A DNA stretch of 64,000 bases. It comes from Halanaerobiaceae bacterium ANBcell28 (GTDB lineage: Bacteria; Bacillota; Halanaerobiia; Halanaerobiales; DTU029). Below are positions 34,523 through 43,986 of the stretch, piece by piece; the stretch's first letter is position 1, and each line of letters starts with the position of its first letter. A program made the translations under genes and the position numbers. A model generated the notes under the pieces. The model saw only the letters and a program-made list of their open reading frames with translations, did not search any database and had not been told where the DNA came from. Location: positions 1 through 64,000 of the forward strand of contig JBBJJH010000008.1 in NCBI GenBank assembly GCA_037623315.1, in the 5' to 3' direction.

Positions 34523-34582
34523 TGTTACAAAGCTTTTAAAGAATTGTTACAGGAATGTTACGAATTGTTAACAATATGTTAA
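34523..34582 (-). promoter_or_regulatory. PHO-box array for pst operon 1
   Basis: On the plus strand, TGTTAC/TGTTAA-type hexamers start at 34523, 34534, 34545, 34556, 34566 and 34577, i.e. one helical turn apart (one gap of 10). As TTAACA-like direct repeats on the minus (coding) strand these match PhoP binding sites in Bacillus. Confidence 0.85.
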
Positions 34583-34636
34583 AAAACTATACTAAATTAC
34601 AAAATTAGACCTATTATTCATATTATTACAGGCATT

Positions 34637-34666
34637 AAAAAAGCCACTTAGTAAAAACTAAGCGAC
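34637..34666 (-). terminator. Terminator downstream of the PHP gene
   Basis: A 10-bp stem (34643-34652 with 34657-34666, including G-U pairs), 4-nt loop and TTTTTT on the minus strand separate the PHP gene from pst operon 1. Confidence 0.85.
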
Positions 34667-34711
34667 TGAATGATATAATAATTCAACTCAGAAAGTTAAA
34701 TTATTATTTTA

Positions 34712-34840
34712 TCCGAGAGCTAACTGCCACTAAAACTCCCACTTCTTTAGTGAGGGATAAGTGGCACTAACCTCCTGGATTCGTTTTACTAAGTTTCAGT
34801 GGGTTATAAAAACACCCTCTGAAACTAAGAACTCACTTTA
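34712..34840 (-). repeat. Structured repeat element B (3' end of PHP gene)
   Basis: The second complete copy. It opens on the minus strand with AAAGTGAGTTCTTAG, giving the PHP gene its TGA stop. The distal stem pairs 34789-34804 with 34814-34829 and the proximal stem TGCCACT (34725-34731) with AGTGGCA (34760-34766). Relative to copy A the third base pair of the proximal stem changes from G-C to A-T on both sides. The linker containing CGAATCCAGGAG is unchanged. Confidence 0.75.
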
Positions 34841-35501
34841 TTAATTTGTATTCATCAGATTTTAGCAGCTTTAATAATTCGGCCATATTGGATACTTTCT
34901 CCTTGGCGATAATACCACCTCTAGCAAGGTCTTCTTTTTGATGAAAATCTGAACCAGATATCATCTTCATTTTATACCTTTTAGCATATTCTTCAGCCAG
35001 CTGGTTAAAAGATTGATGCCGGGGATTGCCATTATAAACTTCCAAACCGTCAAGTAAATCAGCTGGAGCAGGTTTATTCCCTTTACGATAAGGATGGGCA
35101 TGATATATCAAGATATCTTCTTCCCTGCTTAGCTCTCTAAATTCCTTCAAAGTATACTTATATAACTCAGGTATATCCCGCAAAAATTTTTCATCTAAAC
35201 CAAAGACTAAATAATCATTAGTATTTTCCTGGAAAGTAATTTCAATCCCTAGTAGAACTGTAAGCCCAACTTTCTCTCCCATCTCTTTTGCCTCTCGATA
35301 GCCTACTAGGTAATTATCCATTTTCTCCTGCCAGCTAAGCCAATCGACCATTTCAAAAAATCTATCATAATAATGATCTGTCATTACTAAAGCCTGATAA
35401 TTAGCATCTTTATACATCTTTACTAATTCTTTAGCTTCTATCATTCCACAGGGGCTAGTTTCGCTACTATGAGCATGAAGCTCAATCTTATATTCTGACA
35501 T
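34833..35501 (-). CDS. PHP-domain metal-dependent phosphoesterase
   Basis: A 222-residue protein of the PHP fold. The metal ligands appear in order: HAH in IELHAHSSE, DH in VMTDHYYD, GIE in LGIEITFQE, HAH in IYHAHPYR and SGSDFH. TrpH-like relatives cleave 3'-phosphates or oligonucleotides; here a phosphate-scavenging role is possible given its neighbours, but unproven. I start at the ATG at 35499-35501, with GGGAGTG 8 nt upstream. It has no PHO box and ends inside structured repeat B. Confidence 0.82.
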   Translation of the reverse strand: MSEYKIELHAHSSETSPCGMIEAKELVKMYKDANYQALVMTDHYYDRFFEMVDWLSWQEKMDNYLVGYREAKEMGEKVGLTVLLGIEITFQENTNDYLVFGLDEKFLRDIPELYKYTLKEFRELSREEDILIYHAHPYRKGNKPAPADLLDGLEVYNGNPRHQSFNQLAEEYAKRYKMKMISGSDFHQKEDLARGGIIAKEKVSNMAELLKLLKSDEYKLIK

Positions 35502-35699
35502 CAATTAATCACTCCCACTTAAACTTTCTTGGTAACTGCCTTATTTACTTGCTAAATATTATATTATTGTACTTCTTATTTTAGCAGAAATGAATTCACT
35601 TGTAAAAACCATAAATAAAATAATAAAGAAAATGATTATAGCATTATCCCACCTTAGACTTAATACAGCTGTATTTAGTTAAATACCCAGACCACATGG

Positions 35700-36896
35700 C
35701 TACTTTCTTAAAAGAAAATTTTGAAATGACAACTTTCTAAAAAGTAACAAAAACTCTCCTTCTTTTATTTCCTTAAAACTTTTCGTAAACAATATTCCTG
35801 AAATAATTGCAGTAAAAGGACCAACAGTTACCAACCCAAAACTCCCAACTATAGTATGCATAATTTCTTTTGATATATAGCGAATATTTAGCATATCTAT
35901 TACCGGAGTTCCCTGAGCCATAAAATACATCAATAAAGCAAGGTATCCGGACGTATAAGCGAATAGCAAAGTAGTAGTCATTGTACCAACAACTGCCCTA
36001 CCTACATTTAAACCAGAATTAATTGCTTCTTTTGTACTAATATCAGGCTTCTTTTCTACAACTTCATTTACAGAAGCTGCTATATCCATAGCTAGATCCA
36101 TTAGCGCTCCAGCAGATGCAAGAAATACAACAGATATAAGTACATCTCTTAAATTTATGTGAGAATATCCAGCATAAAGCAAAGACTCAGAAAAAGATAG
36201 GACAGCCCCATGAATATTAAAGCTCTTACTAAAGATAATAGCCAATAAACAGGTTAGAATTGTTCCTGATAGTGAACCCAGGATAGCTGCCAGTGATTTT
36301 TTATTCAAACCACCAACAAGCAGGATGACAACAATAGTCAAAAAGATTATTAAAAGCATTGAAATCAATATAGGATTGCTTCCTCTTAAAATTTCCGGTA
36401 TTAATATTTTCCAGATGCTTAATATTGTAAGTATAAAGGATATAATAGCTCTAGTACCAATCCATTTTGCATATACAATTAATAATAAGATAAATATTAA
36501 AAACAATATTACTATAGTGTCCAGTCTAAAATGATCAACAAGTGTTACAAATCGTATAACTCCTTCCCTGTACTCTATGACAGCTAGAGCTTTATCACCC
36601 GGTTCAAAAATCTTGTCAAACTCTAATCTTCCTGTTAGATTATTAATAGACTGTACTTTTTCACCTCTATATTCACCCCAAATTACTTCAACTTCACAAA
36701 TCTGCTTGCCTATATTTATAAAACCTCCTGTAGTATATATATTTGAATTATCAACTTCCAATACTCTTGCTATACCACGTTGACTATTTGGAGTAACATA
36801 AGTATCAAACCCTGTAGGTAGAAAAAATAATACTAAAATAAGTATAAAAACAATACAGGAAAATATAAAATTAAATGATAGAAGCTTTTTCTTCAA
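35700..36896 (-). CDS. YibE/F-family multipass membrane protein
   Basis: A 398-residue membrane protein with an N-terminal helix, an extracytoplasmic beta domain (about 40-120) and eight or nine helices. The family core 'ASAGALMDLAMDIAASVNEVVEKKP' is present. YibE/F proteins are widespread in Firmicutes with unknown substrate. Its place between alkaline phosphatase and the PHP gene hints at export or uptake of a phosphate-related molecule, but this rests on context alone. GGGGGAGA is upstream of the ATG. Confidence 0.85.
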   Translation of the reverse strand: MKKKLLSFNFIFSCIVFILILVLFFLPTGFDTYVTPNSQRGIARVLEVDNSNIYTTGGFINIGKQICEVEVIWGEYRGEKVQSINNLTGRLEFDKIFEPGDKALAVIEYREGVIRFVTLVDHFRLDTIVILFLIFILLLIVYAKWIGTRAIISFILTILSIWKILIPEILRGSNPILISMLLIIFLTIVVILLVGGLNKKSLAAILGSLSGTILTCLLAIIFSKSFNIHGAVLSFSESLLYAGYSHINLRDVLISVVFLASAGALMDLAMDIAASVNEVVEKKPDISTKEAINSGLNVGRAVVGTMTTTLLFAYTSGYLALLMYFMAQGTPVIDMLNIRYISKEIMHTIVGSFGLVTVGPFTAIISGILFTKSFKEIKEGEFLLLFRKLSFQNFLLRK

Positions 36897-36954
36897 ATTA
36901 CTCTCCCCCTTATGACCTAAAATTCATGAACAATTTAAAATTATGATTTTTAAA

Positions 36955-37001
36955 TAAAAAAGAGAAGATATCCGGTCAAAGCTTTGACTAAATATCTTCT
37001 C
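36955..37001 (-). terminator. phoA terminator
   Basis: A long stem, GAGAAGATAT (36962-36971 with 36992-37001), encloses a fully palindromic GTCAAAGCTTTGAC. On the minus strand it ends in TTTTTTATTT. Confidence 0.85.
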
Positions 37002-37014
37002 AGGGTGGATATTA

Positions 37015-38541
37015 TTATTGACCTACTGCTAATCTGTATGGTTGAATATCAACATTTGTTTCTTGAATATTTAACAAAGCTGCCAGTTTCTTATAAATAT
37101 CTGTATTATCATAAAAACCTTTAAATAAATCGGCTCCGTTACCAATAGCATAAACCGGAACTGGCAAACCTGTATGTGAGAATGAAGAATAATTCATACC
37201 AGCTTTATTATTTACTATACTTGTAAGGGTAATTGTCAAAGGCTCATAGCCACCATACATTATTCTTTCCTGATCAGAGTAATTCCTTTCATTTCCTGGC
37301 GTCATTGTTTGTTTAAGAGCAGCTCTTAAACGTTTCATTTCAGAATCAGTTAAAACACTCTCCGGGTATAAAGGAGCTAAAGGACTAGTCCTAGTTACTA
37401 GACCATAGGCCTTAGTAATATCGTTTAATAAGTCCTCTATTTTAGCCTCTTCAGCACTTGTATTGGACTTATATTCAGCAAGAATTTTATTAAATTCTAC
37501 ATGTGACATTGTAACCCTTTCAATAACCTGGAAGAATGTATCATATCCAGTACCTGCAAAACCAAGAGTCATACCACCACATTCGTGATCACCTGTAACA
37601 ATAATTAAAGTGTCTTCTGGGTATCTCTGGTAAACCTTAATTGCTTCTTCAACTGCTTCAGCAAAAGCAATAGTATCATGAATTGATGCAGCTGCGTCAT
37701 TAGCATGACCTGCCCAGTCAATTTTTCCAGATTCGACCATCATAAAAAAGCCATTGGGATTGTCAAGAACTTCTACGCCTTTTCTTACAAAATCCTTTAA
37801 AGCCAACTCATCATCTCCACGATCCAACTCATAATTTAAAGCCTGTCCATCAAGTACAGGATTTATGGCTACTACTTTTCCTGAATTTGAATTAAGAGAC
37901 AAAATTTCTTCTTTTGTATTAGCAATTTTGTATCCAGCTCTTTTAACCACTTCATAGATATGCTCTTGATCATTATTACTACCTCTAGCTTGCTGGAAAT
38001 CTCCTCCACCAAAATAATCAAAACCAGTGTTAGCTAATTGTTTACCTATTCCATAAGCATCTCCTCGATGAGGAACTTTAGCATAAAAAGCAGCAGGAGT
38101 TGCATGAGTAATCGGAACACTTGTTACAATGCCTATTTTATAACCCATTTTTTTTAGTTCTTCAGTTATAGGTGTTACCTCTGTTGTCTTAGTAACATCC
38201 ATATTAATAACCCCACTTAGTGTTTTAATACCACTGGCCATAGATGTCGCTGTTGATGCTGAATCTGGAACAAAAGAAGAAGCGTCAAAAGTCTGCATAG
38301 ATCCAGCAACTGGAAACTTACTAAAGCTTAATAATTCAGTTTCAATATCATTATTACCTTTCATGTTTCCAAGATACATCTCAGCACTGGAAACCTGAGG
38401 AAAACTCATACCATCACCAATAAAAAGAAAAACATATTTGGGAGAATTACTTTCAGCCTGTACAAGAACAGAGGACATTACAAAAACTGAAAAAAATAAA
38501 ACAAGCACTACAACCTTCAATTTTTTTCTAAGCTCTAACAT
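37015..38541 (-). CDS. phoA: Alkaline phosphatase (PhoA family)
   Basis: A secreted enzyme that releases phosphate from organic esters under starvation, 508 residues. It has a signal peptide (about 1-29, ending VQA), the first metal-binding motif FIGDGMS, the catalytic serine in PDSASTAT (Ser94 by the DSA motif), and the metal ligands in SGKIDWAGHAND and TGDHECGG. It is longer than E. coli PhoA, with an insert near residues 340-430. Four exact 11-bp-spaced PHO boxes lie upstream, so PhoP control is well supported. Confidence 0.95.
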   Translation of the reverse strand: MLELRKKLKVVVLVLFFSVFVMSSVLVQAESNSPKYVFLFIGDGMSFPQVSSAEMYLGNMKGNNDIETELLSFSKFPVAGSMQTFDASSFVPDSASTATSMASGIKTLSGVINMDVTKTTEVTPITEELKKMGYKIGIVTSVPITHATPAAFYAKVPHRGDAYGIGKQLANTGFDYFGGGDFQQARGSNNDQEHIYEVVKRAGYKIANTKEEILSLNSNSGKVVAINPVLDGQALNYELDRGDDELALKDFVRKGVEVLDNPNGFFMMVESGKIDWAGHANDAAASIHDTIAFAEAVEEAIKVYQRYPEDTLIIVTGDHECGGMTLGFAGTGYDTFFQVIERVTMSHVEFNKILAEYKSNTSAEEAKIEDLLNDITKAYGLVTRTSPLAPLYPESVLTDSEMKRLRAALKQTMTPGNERNYSDQERIMYGGYEPLTITLTSIVNNKAGMNYSSFSHTGLPVPVYAIGNGADLFKGFYDNTDIYKKLAALLNIQETNVDIQPYRLAVGQ

Positions 38542-38579
38542 TAAACATCTCTCCTTTAAGTAATTTTAATTTCAAGTTT

Positions 38580-38655
38580 ATTATACATAATGATTGTTAC
38601 AGGCAAATATAATTTAGGTTAAACTTATGTTATATGTTTGTTAATACTTTGTTAA
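38580..38655 (-). promoter_or_regulatory. phoA promoter with four PHO boxes
   Basis: On the coding (minus) strand TTAACA, TTAACA, ATAACA and TTAACC follow each other at exact 11-bp spacing (38617-38655). A TATAAT (38580-38585) is 31 bp downstream of the last box. There is no good -35, as expected for an activated promoter. Confidence 0.9.
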
Positions 38656-38738
38656 TTTTTCCGTATTTATATATTTGCTTTTTATTATTTATTTTTTCTT
38701 AATTAAAAGACTAGAAAAATACATAACTCCCAGGCATT

Positions 38739-38772
38739 AAAAAAAGACCTGAAAACTTATTTCCTCCAGGTC
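38739..38772 (-). terminator. Terminator of pst operon 2
   Basis: GACCTG (38746-38751) pairs with CAGGTC (38767-38772) and is followed by seven T residues on the minus strand, 36 nt after the phoU-2 stop. Confidence 0.85.
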
Positions 38773-38807
38773 CTAAAGTAAATCTTCTATATTGTTTATA
38801 TATTTAT

Positions 38808-39455
38808 CTAATAATGCTCATGATAACCACTAACCATATAGATAACCCTTTCACAAATATTTGTAGCATGGTCGCCAATTCTTTCTAAAAATCTACTTAC
38901 AAACATAAGGGCTGTTGCCTGCTTAATTTTTGTTTGATCTTCTAACATTATAGCTATTGCTTCTCCCATAGATTCCTTATCAATCAGGTCTATTTTTTCA
39001 TCTTCTCTAGCGACTTTCTTTGCTAAATCAATATCCATTTTTACAAAGGCATCTAAACTACCTTGGAGCCTCTTTATAGCAATATTGGCCATTTGGGGGA
39101 TATCACTTAATGGTTTTAACAACTCTTCACCATCTATTTCTATTACTTTTTCTGCAATATTAACAGCATGATCACCCATTCTTTCCAGATCTGTTATAAT
39201 TTTTGATATCACTATGATCATCCTTAAATCATTTGCTACAGGTTGTTGTAAGGCAATCAATCTAGTGCATCTTTCTTCTACGACAAGCTCAAAGTCATCA
39301 ATACGCTCATCTTTTTCAATTACTTTACGAGCCAGATCAAGGTCTCCATCCTTTAAAGCCAAAATGCTATTATTAATTGCATTTTCAACCATACTTCCCA
39401 TAACTAAAAGATGATTCTTTAATTCTTTTAAAGATTCATGAAAGCTAGTTCTCAT
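38808..39455 (-). CDS. phoU: Phosphate signalling protein PhoU (copy 2)
   Basis: 215 residues, very like copy 1 along its whole length. Both metal motifs are intact (DLERMGDHAVNI and LERIGDHATNI). It is the last gene of the second pst operon, 70 nt after pstB-2. TTTCTCCT-complement AGGAGAAA precedes the ATG. Confidence 0.96.
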   Translation of the reverse strand: MRTSFHESLKELKNHLLVMGSMVENAINNSILALKDGDLDLARKVIEKDERIDDFELVVEERCTRLIALQQPVANDLRMIIVISKIITDLERMGDHAVNIAEKVIEIDGEELLKPLSDIPQMANIAIKRLQGSLDAFVKMDIDLAKKVAREDEKIDLIDKESMGEAIAIMLEDQTKIKQATALMFVSRFLERIGDHATNICERVIYMVSGYHEHY

Positions 39456-39525
39456 TATTTTCTCCTTTCATAATATTAATTAAGAAAAGTTCTAAAGACA
39501 AAACATTAGCATTTGTGTTATAATT

Positions 39526-40284
39526 TTATCCAAATCTCCCTGTGATATAGTCTTCTGTTCTTTTTTCCTGAGGATTTTCAAATATTAACTCTGTCTGATT
39601 ATACTCTATCATCTCCCCCATTAGGAAAAAGGCAGTATTATCAGAAACCCTTGCAGCCTGCTGCATATTATGTGTCACTATAACAATTGTATAATCTTTT
39701 TTTAAATCATCAATTAATTCTTCAATTTTTGCTGTAGCAATAGGATCAAGGGCAGAAGCTGGCTCATCCATTAAAAGAACTTCTGGTTCTACAGCCAGGG
39801 CCCTGGCAATACACAATCGTTGTTGTTGCCCTCCTGAAATACTCAAACCTGAATCATTTAAGCGATCTTTTACATCATCCCATAATGCAGCCGCTTTTAG
39901 ACTTTCTTCCACAATCTGATCAAGAGTCTCCCTATCTTTAACGCCATGAAGTCTAGGACCGTATGCTATATTATCATATATAGATTTTGGAAAAGGATTG
40001 GGTTGTTGAAAAACCATACCTACTTTTTTGCGTAATTCTACTACATCAATTCCTTTACAATATATTTTATAACCATCAAGTATTATCTGACCGCAAACCC
40101 TACTCCCTTCAATTAAGTCATTCATTCTATTTAAAGTTCTCAAAAATGTTGATTTACCACAACCAGAAGGACCTATTAAAGCCGTAACCTCTTTTTCCTT
40201 TACTTCCATATTTATACCTTTCAAAGCTTGAAATTTACCATAATAAAAGTCTAAATTTTGAACAAGCATTTTATTTTCTGACAT
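39526..40284 (-). CDS. pstB: Phosphate ABC transporter ATP-binding protein PstB (copy 2)
   Basis: 252 residues with [28 protein letters not shown] and VTHNMQQA, highly similar to copy 1. GGGGG lies 7 nt before the ATG and pstA-2 ends 19 nt upstream. Confidence 0.97.
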   Translation of the reverse strand: MSENKMLVQNLDFYYGKFQALKGINMEVKEKEVTALIGPSGCGKSTFLRTLNRMNDLIEGSRVCGQIILDGYKIYCKGIDVVELRKKVGMVFQQPNPFPKSIYDNIAYGPRLHGVKDRETLDQIVEESLKAAALWDDVKDRLNDSGLSISGGQQQRLCIARALAVEPEVLLMDEPASALDPIATAKIEELIDDLKKDYTIVIVTHNMQQAARVSDNTAFFLMGEMIEYNQTELIFENPQEKRTEDYITGRFG

Positions 40285-40303
40285 ATCAATACCCCCTTCA
40301 ATA

Positions 40304-41203
40304 CTACCTTTTCATAAGTTTGTTGTACCTAATTCTTAGAACTATAGCTACTAAATTAATTATAAGTACCAGAGATAAAAGTACAAAAGCCGTACCAAAT
40401 GCAAATGGAATATGTTGGTCAGGAACAGTTCCAGTTGTCACCAATGCATATATATGAAAAGGCAAAGCCATAACTTCACTAAATATTGACGATGGTAAAC
40501 GCATAGTGTAAAAAGTTGCAGCCGTAAACATAATTGGAGCAGTCTCTCCTGCAACTCTTCCCACTCCTAATATTACACCAGTTAAAATTCCTGGCATAGC
40601 AGCAGGTAAAACTACTTTTTTACTTGTCTGCCACTTGGTAATCCCTAGGGCTAACGAAGCCCTACGATATTCATCGGGAACAGCAATTAATGCCTCTTCT
40701 GAAGCTCTGATAATTGTTGGCAAAATAACAATAGCCAGTGTGATTCCACCAGAAAGAATTGATACACCAAAACCTAAAACCTTCACAAACACAGCCAGAC
40801 CAAACAAACCAAATACTACAGAAGGAACACCTGCCAGATTATTAATGCCTACCCTAATAAATCGAACTACTTTTTTATTTTTCGCATATTCATTTAAATA
40901 GACTGCAGATAAGACACCTAAGGGAGCGGCTATTGAGATCCCGGTAATTACTAGGTAAAAAGTTCCTAGGATAGCAGGAAATATACCGCCTTCAGTCATT
41001 CCTCTTCTAGGAACATCACTCAAAAATGTCCAATTAATAACACCTATACCCCTGCGTAATACAAAATAAATAATAGTTAATAAAATAGCAATTGAAACAA
41101 ACAATGCCAACCCTAAAATGGAAAAGGCTATTTTTTCTTTAATATGACGTATTTTAATTTGTTTAATATTAAGACTCATTTTACTTGTCTCTTTAGAAAT
41201 CAT
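40304..41203 (-). CDS. pstA: Phosphate ABC transporter permease PstA (copy 2)
   Basis: 299 residues, six helices, EAA loop '[23 protein letters not shown]'. Its ATG overlaps the pstC-2 stop (ATGA), with AGGAG just upstream, so translation is coupled. Confidence 0.96.
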   Translation of the reverse strand: MISKETSKMSLNIKQIKIRHIKEKIAFSILGLALFVSIAILLTIIYFVLRRGIGVINWTFLSDVPRRGMTEGGIFPAILGTFYLVITGISIAAPLGVLSAVYLNEYAKNKKVVRFIRVGINNLAGVPSVVFGLFGLAVFVKVLGFGVSILSGGITLAIVILPTIIRASEEALIAVPDEYRRASLALGITKWQTSKKVVLPAAMPGILTGVILGVGRVAGETAPIMFTAATFYTMRLPSSIFSEVMALPFHIYALVTTGTVPDQHIPFAFGTAFVLLSLVLIINLVAIVLRIRYNKLMKR

Positions 41204-42087
41204 TCTCCTGCCACCTTCTTTCTAAACCTAACTGCAACTATATCAGCTATAATATTAAAAAATAATGTCATTAAAAATAATATAATCCCTATACCAAAAA
41301 GAGCATGATAGTGATTACTACCAATAGCAGTCTCTCCCATTTCAGCAGCTATATTAGCAGTCATAGGTCTTACCGGAATAAGAAAACTTTTTGCTATCAT
41401 AGGGGCACCACCTGCAACCATTAATACAGTCATTGTTTCTCCAATAGCTCGACTAATGCCAAGAATAACAGCTGTAAATATACCAGAGCTTGCTGTTGGC
41501 AGAATAGATTTGCTGATAGTTTCCCACCTGGTTCCACCAAGAGCCAGGGATGCATCTCTAAAGCTTTTTGGTACAGCAGTAATAGCATCTTCTGCCAGAC
41601 TTACAATAGTAGGTAAAGCCATAATCCCAAGCATAATAGAAGCTGTTAAGGCAATAAGTCCCATAGGTAGATCAAATAAATCTCTCAAAAATGGAGACAA
41701 TATCCTCATTCCAAAAAGACCATAGATTACAGATGGAATTCCTGCTAATAGTTCAACCATTGGCTTTATAATATTCTTGAGTTTTTCAGGTAATATATAT
41801 GAAATAAAAATTGCAGATGATATGCCAATAGGAACTGCAAATAACATTGCCCCTGCAGTTACCAATAATGATGCTGACAACAAAGGCAAAATCCCGTAAT
41901 CCGGTGGATAAAATGTTGGATCCCATATTTTTCCGAAAACAAACTCAAAAACTCCTACTGTCCGAAAAATAGGTAAACCTTCTTTAAAAAGTACAATAAT
42001 AATTCCTGTTAAAAAAACAATCGACGAAAAAGCAAAAAGTAAAAGAATGTATTTTACTATTTTCTCTTTAGTTTTCCAATTAATCAT
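41200..42087 (-). CDS. pstC: Phosphate ABC transporter permease PstC (copy 2)
   Basis: About 295 residues with six helices and EAA loop 'EDAITAVPKSFRDASLALGGTRW'. I chose the ATG at 42085-42087 with AGGGGTG 8 nt upstream; a codon 39 nt earlier falls in the intercistronic hairpin. It shares its topology with copy 1 but lacks that copy's long basic N-terminus. Confidence 0.95.
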   Translation of the reverse strand: MINWKTKEKIVKYILLLFAFSSIVFLTGIIIVLFKEGLPIFRTVGVFEFVFGKIWDPTFYPPDYGILPLLSASLLVTAGAMLFAVPIGISSAIFISYILPEKLKNIIKPMVELLAGIPSVIYGLFGMRILSPFLRDLFDLPMGLIALTASIMLGIMALPTIVSLAEDAITAVPKSFRDASLALGGTRWETISKSILPTASSGIFTAVILGISRAIGETMTVLMVAGGAPMIAKSFLIPVRPMTANIAAEMGETAIGSNHYHALFGIGIILFLMTLFFNIIADIVAVRFRKKVAGE

Positions 42088-42111
42088 TAAAAATTCACCC
42101 CTATCTATTGT

Positions 42112-42143
42112 AAAAAGGGAAGGCAAACTAAGGCCTCCCTTTT
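42112..42143 (-). terminator. pstS-2/pstC-2 attenuating terminator
   Basis: AAAAGGGAGGC pairs with GCCTTCCCTTTT (one bulge) and is followed by a short T run on the minus strand. Placed 55 nt after pstS-2 and just before pstC-2, it would make more PstS than permease, as is common in pst operons. Confidence 0.75.
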
Positions 42144-42198
42144 CACAAATTATCTATTAATAATTATCTAGATATTAAGTATATTCATTTCAAGTATT

Positions 42199-43014
42199 TT
42201 AAAATAAAGGTACATAGCCAACTGATTCAGACAAGTCCTGACCTTCTCTGCTTAAGATAAAAGTAATAAAATCAGCAGTTAAACCTTCAGGCCATCCATT
42301 TGTGAACATAAACAAACCTCGAGCTATAGGATATGAGCCATTAACAACATTAGTAGCTGTTGGTGTAACACCTTCAACATCGATAGCTTTTAAACTATCA
42401 GACAAATAACCAAATCCTACATAGCCAATTGCACCTCTTGTATCTGCAACAACACCAGCAACAGCACCATTAGAAGCCTGTAATAAAGCAGCTGGAGATA
42501 ATCTTTCGCCACGTAAGACTAAGTCATTAAAAACACCATAAGTACCGGAACTGGAATCACGAGATACAATTACTATTCTTTGGTCTGAACCTCCAAGTTC
42601 ATTCCAGTTAGTGATCTGGCCGGTGAAAATTGCTTGAATATCATCAAGGCTCAGCCCATCAATTGGATTGCTAGGGTGTAAAACCACAGCGATACCATCC
42701 ATAGCTACACGGTGTGGAACAGGATAACCACCATTAGCAACAGCGTTTTCTACCTCAGATTGTCTTATAAATCTAGAGGCATTTCCAATATCACAGGCAT
42801 TATCTACTACTGCTGCAATACCATTCCCAGATCCTCCACCTCTTACAGAAATATTCACACCAGGATTTGCTTCCATATAAGCCTCAGCTGCAGCCTGTGC
42901 AATAGGTAGTACTGTTGATGAACCCTGAATTACAAGACTATCATCAGCCATTATCAATCCCGAAAAAACTAATACCATTACCAAAGAAAATACAATCAAT
43001 TTTGTTTTAATCAT
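42199..43014 (-). CDS. pstS: Phosphate-binding protein PstS (copy 2), apparently not lipid-anchored
   Basis: A 271-residue phosphate receptor with conserved GSSTVLP, RGGGSGNGIAAV and SRDSSSGTYGVF phosphate-contact segments. The N-terminal signal (about 1-23, ending SGLIMA) lacks a lipobox cysteine, so it should be released by signal peptidase I. That contrasts with copy 1 and is odd for a Gram-positive solute receptor. Start ATG at 43012-43014 has GGGGGA 9 nt upstream. A PHO-box array precedes it. Confidence 0.93.
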   Translation of the reverse strand: MIKTKLIVFSLVMVLVFSGLIMADDSLVIQGSSTVLPIAQAAAEAYMEANPGVNISVRGGGSGNGIAAVVDNACDIGNASRFIRQSEVENAVANGGYPVPHRVAMDGIAVVLHPSNPIDGLSLDDIQAIFTGQITNWNELGGSDQRIVIVSRDSSSGTYGVFNDLVLRGERLSPAALLQASNGAVAGVVADTRGAIGYVGFGYLSDSLKAIDVEGVTPTATNVVNGSYPIARGLFMFTNGWPEGLTADFITFILSREGQDLSESVGYVPLF

Positions 43015-43096
43015 CTTAACAATTCCCCCTAAATTTAATTTTTTATTTACTACAATCAAATAATAGCATAGGGATATTACAAGTAAATTAAATAAA

Positions 43097-43135
43097 TGTT
43101 AACATTAGTTTTTTTTTATGTTACAGGATTGTTAA
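43097..43135 (-). promoter_or_regulatory. PHO boxes for pst operon 2
   Basis: On the plus strand TGTTAA (43097), TGTTAC (43119) and TGTTAA (43130) are in 11-bp register, with the box at +11 replaced by an A/T run. They lie 85-120 nt before the pstS-2 start. Confidence 0.8.
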
Positions 43136-43202
43136 AAAGCTACCATTTAAAGTTTTTCATTTTAATATCTAAAAATGCAATCAAGTAAAAGTATAATTAC
43201 AC

Positions 43203-43239
43203 AAAAAAAGATGCTACCTCTTCATAGGCAACATCTTTT
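43203..43239 (-). terminator. phoU-3 terminator
   Basis: A stem of about 13 bp (AAAGATG with CATCTTT plus inner pairs) is followed by seven T residues on the minus strand, 20 nt after the phoU-3 stop. Confidence 0.85.
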
Positions 43240-43259
43240 ATATACAAATACATTTTATT

Positions 43260-43907
43260 CTAATATATCTCTCGTTCTCCACTTGCCATATAAATTACCC
43301 TTTCACAGATATTAGTAGAATGATCACCAATCCTCTCAAGGAATCTACCTATAAACATCAAGGCTGTAGCCTGTTTAACTAAAGCCTTCTCTCCAGACAT
43401 ATAAGCTGTCATCTTTTGTAATATGTCCTCATCCATTGTATCTAATCTCTCATCTTCACGAGCAACCTTTTTGGCTATCTTAACATCCATATTAACAAAA
43501 GCATCCAAACTCTCACGAAATCTACTTATAGCTAAATTTGACATGTCTATAATTTCATCAATTGATATCTGCAATTCTTCCCCATTTATGTCTATTACTT
43601 TTTCTGCAATATTTGCAGCATGATCTCCTATTCTTTCAAGATCTGTCAGTATCTTAGATATGACTATAACCATCCGCAAATCTTTATCTTTAGGTTGATG
43701 TAATGATATTAACCTTGTGCTTCTTTCCTCCAAAATTAGTTCCATTTCATCAATATGTTTATCTTCAATTATTACTTCTGTAGCCAGCTCTATATTACCC
43801 TCTTCAAGAGCCTTTATACTTTTCTTAATACCATTCTCCACTTTTCTACCTATAGCCAATACATAATTATTCAATTCTCTCAATGACTCACGAAAGTTAT
43901 CTCCCAT
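43260..43907 (-). CDS. phoU: Phosphate signalling protein PhoU (copy 3)
   Basis: 215 residues with both metal motifs (DLERIGDHAANI and LERIGDHSTNI) but a more diverged middle (about 110-165) than copies 1 and 2. It is not in a pst operon. It sits alone between phoR and pst operon 2 with its own promoter and terminator, so it may work with PhoR directly rather than with a transporter. Confidence 0.95.
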   Translation of the reverse strand: MGDNFRESLRELNNYVLAIGRKVENGIKKSIKALEEGNIELATEVIIEDKHIDEMELILEERSTRLISLHQPKDKDLRMVIVISKILTDLERIGDHAANIAEKVIDINGEELQISIDEIIDMSNLAISRFRESLDAFVNMDVKIAKKVAREDERLDTMDEDILQKMTAYMSGEKALVKQATALMFIGRFLERIGDHSTNICERVIYMASGEREIY

Positions 43908-43957
43908 ATATTATTCTTCCTCTCTTATATTACTTTTTTAATTCTACTTTAATTATA

Positions 43958-43986
43958 ATTATACTGTTAAGACATTTTAAAAGCAA
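43958..43986 (-). promoter_or_regulatory. phoU-3 promoter
   Basis: TTGCTT (43981-43986), 17 bp, TATAAT (43958-43963) on the minus strand. A single TTAACA hexamer lies in the spacer, which could let PhoP affect it. Confidence 0.5.

Noticed and set aside
31609-34840. Cobalamin riboswitch in repeat elements A and B
   Set aside because: The CCAGGAG string resembles the B12 box, but the order of motifs and the GCCACTG/GGGAAGG parts do not fit. The elements follow genes rather than precede them.
35640-35690. ATTTAACTAAATACAG shared with 30031-30050
   Set aside because: A 17-bp AT-rich match in opposite orientation with no structure around it; probably chance.
36962-37001. Operator in the palindromic sequence after phoA
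   Set aside because: It is followed by a T run and sits just after the stop codon, so a terminator is the simpler reading.
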